Positions 58,910-64,000 of a stretch of DNA of 64,000 bases are shown piece by piece (positions within the stretch are counted from its first letter, which is position 1; each line of letters begins with the position of its first letter). The DNA is from Thiodiazotropha sp040506705 (GTDB lineage Bacteria; Pseudomonadota; Gammaproteobacteria; Chromatiales; Chromatiaceae). The stretch lies in NCBI GenBank assembly GCA_040506705.1, contig JBEVWG010000031.1, positions 50,016-114,015 on the forward strand, given 5' to 3'. Both the position numbers and the translations under genes were made by a program. The notes beneath the pieces are model-generated. The model was given only the letters and a program-made list of their open reading frames with translations. It ran no database searches and was not told the origin of the DNA.

Positions 58910-60787
58910 CTAAATAGGCGTCAACATCGCACAGGTACCAGGATGCAGATGATAGTGATGCTTGGCTGGAGGGGTTGTTTTGATACCTTCGATATCAGTT
59001 ATTATATGGAAGCCATCTACCAGAACCTTCCACTTACCATTGGGGAGCAGAAAGTTTACCCCGCTGTGACTTCCATTCATTAAGATCAGTAGCCTATGCT
59101 GGTCTCTATTTAAATTTATGAATTTGCGAGGCTCCCTTAGAAGATAACCTATTGCATTTACATTATCGTTATGTGGGAAGCCTGTTGGATAGATCCAATC
59201 AATATCCCAGCCACTCTTTTTATGGTCATTTGCCTTTAAATGGCCTGTATATCCAAAGTGATTGAACTTCTTTCGCAACGCAACCAACCCGGAGACAGCT
59301 TTAACAAGATCACTGTTTTGTTGAGCACTATCCCAATTGAGTCGATTAAGATCGGGGCGATTGTAGCTGTTATCATACCCTTGCTTCGAATAGAGCATTT
59401 CACTGCCCTCGCCCAACATCGGTATCCCCTGTGAAGTCAATACTAGAAAGATACCAAGGAAAACTCTATGTTTATCACCCTTGACTATGTCAGCCAGAGT
59501 CTTTCCATCGTGACAGGAGAGATAGTTGATACTCTGCTGTGGTCTTAAGGACCAACCACCATCATCAATGTGACTCCCTACTATCCCTCTCATCAAGAGA
59601 TCTCGATTATGGAAGTCACCTGTGCCATTAATAAATGTTCTACCAGATTCACGAAAATCATCATTCCAAATCGACCAACGGGTTCTAGAAAAAAGAGTGC
59701 TCATTTCCTGCTTACCCCATTGCGAGCCAGAAAGCGCCCAGGGCTCAGCAATGAGATAAATTCTATTTGGAAGGCGTCTGTCAATTTCAATCATGGTTTG
59801 TATATCATGCAGTGCGCCAAGATCGAACCGGAAGCCATCAAACCGAAAATGTTTCACCAAGTAAAGCAGTGAATCCAGTATCATTTTCCTGATATGTGGG
59901 TCTTCTGTTTTAACACTGGCTCCACACCCAGAACCTTGACAAAAGCTACTATTATCCAGCTTTCTATATACAACATCCTCTCCCCAGGCTTTTACCCAGA
60001 GTTCTGCACCATGATTAAAGACAACATCCAGGATCACCGGTATTCTTCGTTCATGTAATCGATCCACCAATTGCATGACTTCATGATTGACACTCTCTTT
60101 GACTGATGCAAAATCATACCTGAATGCATGATAGCTGATTGAATAGTAGCCCCAGTCCTGCCCTAGCTGCTCATCATTGAGATGCAGGGGTAGAAATTCA
60201 ACCGCAACATTAAGTTTCTGAAGATAGTCAACTACATAATCTGATTTAGCACCTAGGTAGGTTCCTCTGTGTTTCTTATTAGAGAGGAGAGTGCTTTTAT
60301 CTCGTGTCAGGGCTGGTAGATGAGTTTCGTATATAACGATATCTTTAAAAGGGGGTGTACGAAATTTAATATGCCCATTTCGTGGCTTAATTTGTGATAA
60401 ATATCCCTTGTATTCACCATCGACTTTTTCTATTCGTCTTGCAGATGGGTCAATTACTTTTTTTGTTTTACCATTCTCCACAACCTTAAAATGGTAGGAG
60501 ATATTTTCCAGGTCAGTGTATGGAAAATAGTGTTTTATCGTCCAGTATCCGTGACCATCACACCTCATCGGTAAAGTAAGGTTTTGACTCTCTATTACCA
60601 GAGATACGCCTTCGGATTTTGGACTATAAAAAACAATTCTATATCTAGTTCGGAATAACTTAATCATAGGAATCTTATGTTTGACGCCTGACGAATACGC
60701 CATTGTTAGATATGGATTTTCTACCTCGATGGCTCCGAAGCATATCAGAATATTCAGGACAATATGCCGCACAAACCAATCCAGCAT
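58910..60787 (-). CDS. GH13 glycogen-debranching/isoamylase-type enzyme (GlgX-like)
   Basis: A 625-residue glycoside hydrolase family 13 protein. An N-terminal CBM48-like domain (about 45-130) precedes the catalytic barrel: IPVILDVVFNHGAELWVKAW, the nucleophile region FRFDGFRFDLGALHDIQTMI, the acid region RIYLIAEPWALSGSQWGKQE and SINYLSCHDGKTLADIV. The closest types are isoamylase/GlgX/pullulanase-like debranching enzymes of glycogen metabolism. No other glycogen genes are near. It sits between two nif operons on the same strand. No ribosome-binding site is seen at the first ATG; a Met at about residue 29 (MAYSSGVKHKIPM) could be the true start, as the preceding residues are hydrophobic and atypical. 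Confidence 0.82.
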   Translation of the reverse strand: MLDWFVRHIVLNILICFGAIEVENPYLTMAYSSGVKHKIPMIKLFRTRYRIVFYSPKSEGVSLVIESQNLTLPMRCDGHGYWTIKHYFPYTDLENISYHFKVVENGKTKKVIDPSARRIEKVDGEYKGYLSQIKPRNGHIKFRTPPFKDIVIYETHLPALTRDKSTLLSNKKHRGTYLGAKSDYVVDYLQKLNVAVEFLPLHLNDEQLGQDWGYYSISYHAFRYDFASVKESVNHEVMQLVDRLHERRIPVILDVVFNHGAELWVKAWGEDVVYRKLDNSSFCQGSGCGASVKTEDPHIRKMILDSLLYLVKHFRFDGFRFDLGALHDIQTMIEIDRRLPNRIYLIAEPWALSGSQWGKQEMSTLFSRTRWSIWNDDFRESGRTFINGTGDFHNRDLLMRGIVGSHIDDGGWSLRPQQSINYLSCHDGKTLADIVKGDKHRVFLGIFLVLTSQGIPMLGEGSEMLYSKQGYDNSYNRPDLNRLNWDSAQQNSDLVKAVSGLVALRKKFNHFGYTGHLKANDHKKSGWDIDWIYPTGFPHNDNVNAIGYLLREPRKFINLNRDQHRLLILMNGSHSGVNFLLPNGKWKVLVDGFHIITDIEGIKTTPPAKHHYHLHPGTCAMLTPI

Positions 60788-60977
60788 ATTTATTGAGTGC
60801 AGACAAGAGTGTTGATCATTTAAAATTGACTACCCTATGCCAGAGCAGCACAAAGCAAGCCATTGATAATTAAACAATCTTGACTGATTTAAGGAGTGTA
60901 ATATTCCTTAGCCTGTAATCTTCCCTGGTATCCACCCTCTTTTAAGGGCACCTCGATCACTATTCGAGAGGCAATTT

Positions 60978-61925
60978 CTATACGCCGTAGGGGTTTGCTT
61001 CCCATTCGCGCAATACTTGTAAATCTCTGGGAGGCAGATAGTCAAAGGCCCCCATCTGATCCTTTAAAACAGCTTCGGCTAATGTATAGTTGTCTGATTT
61101 ACTACTCAACATATTAAAAAACCAGGCAAATGGATATCCGACCTGACGATCATAACCATGAATGGCATTAGCCAATTCTGATCCATGCGGGGAATCGGTC
61201 AATCTGGCAATTGTCTGATTACCCTGAAAGGTAGTGTAGGGTTTAGCACTGAGTTGAAATTCACCATCGCTGTCCTGATACTCTCTTAGGGCCAAGATCC
61301 AATGCTTACAAAACACATTCTGTGCCCCAGCGCTGCTTACCTGCCAATCTTTAAAGAACCGTTTTAGGTTTTTAATAGAACGATTTTCCTTCGCTTTCTC
61401 TGACACTAAACCTTCAATAGGCGTAATGCGCCGGAATTGCAGATAAGCGCTACTGATCGGCTCTGGCTCGAGACGAGGATAATCCAGTGGGTCGAGAAAC
61501 TCCTCCAGGCTTTCAGGAAACCAGTCTCTCTCAACTAACGGTCTATCCAATACCTCTTGCAGCTCTTCGATTTCCAACTGCACAAACTGTTCAGGAGCAT
61601 CCCCGTGGGTCGCAGTAAAATAGTGTGTTTTTCCTGCCAAACGGGTAGCAAAGTAGCCGACATCAATATAGTCGGTGATGAGATTATCGATATCACCTGC
61701 AGAGGTTGTCTCTGCCCATTGAGCAATATTCTGTGCTATCGGCTGATAGTCCGAGTCTACAACACCACCCAATCGATACCAGTTACCCCGTGTAATCACA
61801 TGAGAAAAGTTAAGATCCGGCATCAACTTGTTGATCTCACTATACAGTCCCTCAATACCTTCACTGATATCGTAAGAGAGAACAAGCATGGCAAGCTCTT
61901 CAGGTTTAGCAAACGGGGCACTCAT
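60978..61925 (-). CDS. Nif-linked conserved hypothetical protein (315 aa)
   Basis: A 315-residue soluble protein with no motif I recognise. It has ELAMLVLSYDISEGIEGLYS at the N-terminus, an acidic proline-rich centre (SLEEFLDPLDYPRLEPEPIS) and WFFNMLSSKSDNYTLAEAVL near the end. It starts at a TAATG overlap with the trpD2-like gene and has a GGAGG site, so it belongs to the same operon as the LRV and DUF6129-like genes. Its conservation with this block in diazotrophs is my expectation from memory, not something shown here. It may be a late nitrogenase accessory protein. Confidence 0.65.
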   Translation of the reverse strand: MSAPFAKPEELAMLVLSYDISEGIEGLYSEINKLMPDLNFSHVITRGNWYRLGGVVDSDYQPIAQNIAQWAETTSAGDIDNLITDYIDVGYFATRLAGKTHYFTATHGDAPEQFVQLEIEELQEVLDRPLVERDWFPESLEEFLDPLDYPRLEPEPISSAYLQFRRITPIEGLVSEKAKENRSIKNLKRFFKDWQVSSAGAQNVFCKHWILALREYQDSDGEFQLSAKPYTTFQGNQTIARLTDSPHGSELANAIHGYDRQVGYPFAWFFNMLSSKSDNYTLAEAVLKDQMGAFDYLPPRDLQVLREWEANPYGV

Positions 61926-62920
61926 TAAACAGCCTCCTGAGCTACAAAACTATGATGCCTATCACGCCACCAGGAGTCTGCCAACTCATGAGCTTTAGTC
62001 TCGGTATCGACAAGCCTGAGTGATCTGATGACTAACGCCAGCGTACCAGTTACTGCCAACTTCCCGTAAATATCTTCAGCTTCTCCATCCCATACCGATC
62101 TAAAGTGGTTCAGATTGAGGCGCTCTTGTTTGACCTGCAGGCCTGGTTTGACACGATAGGGCCATGTCTCCAGCCAATCCTTGCCATCTGTCACTCCATT
62201 GAGTTCGACAGCACGGTCGGGAATGCGCTCAAATTCACCGCCCTCCCCTTTGCAAATCAAGCAATTCGGCTGCTCTAGTAATAGTGCTGCCTGTTGGTGA
62301 ATTGCCGCGAAATTGGGATGGAACACTCCCATCAGACTAAGAGGGGCAGATAGAGGATTTAACATTCTTACTACAGTATGCAGAGGCGGACGCAGACCAA
62401 AAAGATCACGTGTTGCTATCAATTGTGTCGCTAGTGGCGATAACTTGCTGATTGGCAGGTACGAAAACCCCTGGTCAGCGAGTTGTTTTTGAGCCTCTGG
62501 CATAGAGTTGGCAGCCGTCATATCCAGGGCATCCAGTGCTTCTGGAACATATACTCGATCATCACTACGACTCATCCCATGCATGAACACTGGATAGCCG
62601 CGTCTAGCCACAATCAGCGCCGCAAGCAGAAACCAGGGTAGTTGTCTTTTTTTACCCGCATAGGCAGCCCAGTCTACGGCTGGTGCAGGTGATTGATTTG
62701 CTATGGGTAAACTATCTTTTAGCGCTTGTGTAAATCCAGCAACCTCTTCTGCCGTCTCTTCCTTGACACGCATCAGCATCATAAATGCACCGATTTGCTC
62801 TGGTTCAACATCATAGCAAGCAATCATATTCATCGCCTCGTATGCCTCTTCGCGAGACAGAGGACGCATGCCATTCTTTCCCTTCCCTAGTATCTGAATA
62901 TATTTTGCAAACGGATGCAT
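61925..62920 (-). CDS. TrpD2/YbiB-like anthranilate phosphoribosyltransferase homologue, nif-linked
   Basis: A 331-residue member of the TrpD2/YbiB group of nucleoside phosphorylase-like transferases. The N-terminal helical domain (PLSREEAYEAMNMIACYDVE, PEQIGAFMMLMRVKEETAEE) is followed by PWFLLAALIVARRGYPVFMH, VVRMLNPLSAPLSLMGVFHP and ICKGEGGEFERIPDRAVELN. The GTGN-type phosphoribosyl pyrophosphate loop of true TrpD is not seen (the corresponding stretch reads YAGKKRQLPW), so it is unlikely to make tryptophan; YbiB-type proteins bind nucleic acid. Cotranscription with nif accessory genes is unexplained. Confidence 0.82.
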   Translation of the reverse strand: MHPFAKYIQILGKGKNGMRPLSREEAYEAMNMIACYDVEPEQIGAFMMLMRVKEETAEEVAGFTQALKDSLPIANQSPAPAVDWAAYAGKKRQLPWFLLAALIVARRGYPVFMHGMSRSDDRVYVPEALDALDMTAANSMPEAQKQLADQGFSYLPISKLSPLATQLIATRDLFGLRPPLHTVVRMLNPLSAPLSLMGVFHPNFAAIHQQAALLLEQPNCLICKGEGGEFERIPDRAVELNGVTDGKDWLETWPYRVKPGLQVKQERLNLNHFRSVWDGEAEDIYGKLAVTGTLALVIRSLRLVDTETKAHELADSWWRDRHHSFVAQEAV

Positions 62921-62925
62921 TTGAC

Positions 62926-63681
62926 TTAATCCTGTTGTTCAGAAAGGCGCTCTTCCGCGACATGCCTTACATCATCATCTTCATCGTCTAGCATTTGAGG
63001 TAACAGTTTGACCGGTACCCGTTGACAGGCTACTAAACGAACTCGCCAATCGCTATCACTCAGTAATGGTTCAAGCCCATCTTTGTCATGACGTTCTGCG
63101 ACGACCAAACGCACCTCAGGTGCTGAGTCATTCATCATCAATCCAATACTTTCCACAGGTAAGCGTGAAGCAACTGTTTTTCGTACATCCCGATCGGGGT
63201 CTAGAATCATTCTAAACAACCTGCCAGGCAGAATTCGCTTGGCTACCATGTGTCTGACCATATAGTCTTCATCCTTGACCATATTTTCCAACAGTTCAAT
63301 CGGCAGTCTATCTGCAACAGTAATCCTGACCTCTCTGTCAGGATCGTTGATTAAAGGTTGGAGTTGATCAACTGGTATTCGATATGCCAGAACCCTACGA
63401 ACCACTTCATCGGGATCATCAAGCATCTGCAGCAAACGTTGCTGTGATAAGTAACGAGCAGCAATTGCACGTCTTTCCCAAAATTCATCACCAGCATAAA
63501 CTTCTGCCAGATCCGGGTTGAATTGGAAGAATCGCGCGATCTGCCTTCCGCTCATTGCGCGTACGCAGACATCGCCGGGGTTACACCTTCCCGACTTTAG
63601 TCTGTCCTCCCGGTGAGGACAGGTGCTGCAATCAGCAGTAGGTGTTCCTACATTTTCCTTTGCCATCAATTCTTCTGTCAC
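62926..63681 (-). CDS. 4Fe-4S leucine-rich-repeat-variant (LRV) protein
   Basis: A 251-residue protein with an N-terminal cysteine cluster (DCSTCPHREDRL then GRCNPGDVC, pattern C-x2-C-x11-C-x5-C) that binds [4Fe-4S], followed by about seven degenerate 24-residue LRV/HEAT repeats with the pattern LLxxLLxDPDxxVRxxVAxRLP (for example INDPDREVRITVADRLPIEL and MILDPDRDVRKTVASRLPVE). The family was defined from the nif region of Azotobacter vinelandii. Its role is unknown; a Fe-S sensor or scaffold is suggested. The first start is a GTG overlapping the previous stop; an ATG five codons later is an alternative. Confidence 0.9.
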   Translation of the reverse strand: MTEELMAKENVGTPTADCSTCPHREDRLKSGRCNPGDVCVRAMSGRQIARFFQFNPDLAEVYAGDEFWERRAIAARYLSQQRLLQMLDDPDEVVRRVLAYRIPVDQLQPLINDPDREVRITVADRLPIELLENMVKDEDYMVRHMVAKRILPGRLFRMILDPDRDVRKTVASRLPVESIGLMMNDSAPEVRLVVAERHDKDGLEPLLSDSDWRVRLVACQRVPVKLLPQMLDDEDDDVRHVAEERLSEQQD

Positions 63682-63944
63682 GCTTCTTCTATCTCAGCAA
63701 CCACAATACCTGTAGCCGCATCCAAATCTTGAGTAAAACTTAGGCAATGATTGCGACTATCGATCAAATAGAGATTGAATAAATCTGACTCGTGTAGAGG
63801 TGATGCAGCAATAACATCATCATCCATACAGTAGGTAAAGTGTATCTCAGGAAACTGTTGACGTAGCTCAATAACAGCTGACTCATCAACTGACCGCTGT
63901 GTCAATAAGTTTCCAATATTCTCTACTTGCGCTTGAGTGATCAT
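63678..63944 (-). CDS. Small nif-linked protein (DUF6129-like)
   Basis: An 88-residue soluble protein: MITQAQVENIGNLLTQRSVD, then ESAVIELRQQFPEIHFTYCM and LFNLYLIDSRNHCLSFTQDL, ending in an acidic tail. It resembles small proteins that accompany nifT/nifB and LRV genes, called DUF6129 in my memory; I could not verify this. The ATG overlaps the stop of the partial upstream gene (ATGA) and its own stop overlaps the LRV start, so the genes are cotranscribed. It has two cysteines but no metal motif. Function unknown. Confidence 0.65.
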   Translation of the reverse strand: MITQAQVENIGNLLTQRSVDESAVIELRQQFPEIHFTYCMDDDVIAASPLHESDLFNLYLIDSRNHCLSFTQDLDAATGIVVAEIEEA

Positions 63945-64000
63945 GCCTCAAGTTCCTGCTCAAAGCGAATACGTTGCTCTGGATCCTGCCCCATCACCTT
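63941..64000 (-). CDS. C-terminal fragment of an upstream nif-operon gene (partial)
   Basis: The last 19 codons and stop of a minus-strand gene run off the right edge; the visible end is KVMGQDPEQRIRFEQELEA. Its stop overlaps the start of the small DUF6129-like gene by four bases. The segment is too short to name, but it shows that the LRV/TrpD2 block is the downstream part of a larger operon. Confidence 0.7.
   Translation of the reverse strand, partial: KVMGQDPEQRIRFEQELEA

Overview
The window comes from a diazotrophic gammaproteobacterium. It carries an Azotobacter-type molybdenum nitrogenase accessory region (nifENX, nifUS, nifV-cysE-nifWZM-clpX and associated genes), flagellar export genes and a complete-looking non-flagellar type III secretion system (T3SS). 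This mix would suit a sulfur-oxidising or invertebrate-associated Chromatiales/Sedimenticola/Thiodiazotropha-like bacterium, but no gene here proves the taxon.

Layout. (1) 1-7086, minus strand: a tightly packed flagellar export operon fliQ-fliR-flhB-flhA-fliK-like-flhX-flgF-flgG; flgG runs off the window. (2) 7.1-13 kb: single genes (MipA/OmpV porin-like protein, CPBP protease, AraC regulator, a Fae-like protein lacking the usual histidine, DUF2058 protein), with a palindromic repeat and a dispersed repeat. (3) 13.2-32.4 kb: a strikingly AT-rich T3SS island. A long minus-strand run encodes a lytic transglycosylase, SctV, C, D, F, I, J, K, L, N, O, P, an unknown protein, a FixL/FixJ-like two-component pair, then SctQ, R, S, T. 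sctU lies divergently and is followed by a FliO-like gene and a cysteine-bearing RTX-type repeat protein. No translocon proteins are recognisable. (4) 33.7-38.2 kb: a DNA-damage locus, lexA diverging from a helicase/exonuclease pair resembling Bacillus MrfA/MrfB. The 68-bp intergenic region holds two mirror-image GTTC-N7-GTTC boxes. A DUF3179 gene remnant and the second copy of the dispersed repeat follow. (5) 39.5-64 kb: the nif region on the minus strand, interrupted by a few unrelated genes.

Three nif transcription units have textbook sigma-54 (-24/-12) promoters with a NifA-type TGT-N10-ACA site upstream: nifE (58.7 kb), iscA-nifU-nifS (51.25 kb) and nifV (44.93 kb). They would be co-activated by NifA. 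nifE/N/X serve FeMo-cofactor scaffold and carrier functions, nifU/S/iscA make iron-sulfur clusters, nifV makes homocitrate, cysE supplies the cysteine precursor used by NifS, nifW/Z/M/ClpX serve nitrogenase maturation and turnover, and ferredoxins plus an RseC homologue point to electron supply. The right edge (LRV protein, TrpD2-like protein, two unknown proteins) looks like the tail of a unit beginning upstream of the window; nifHDK are not in the window.
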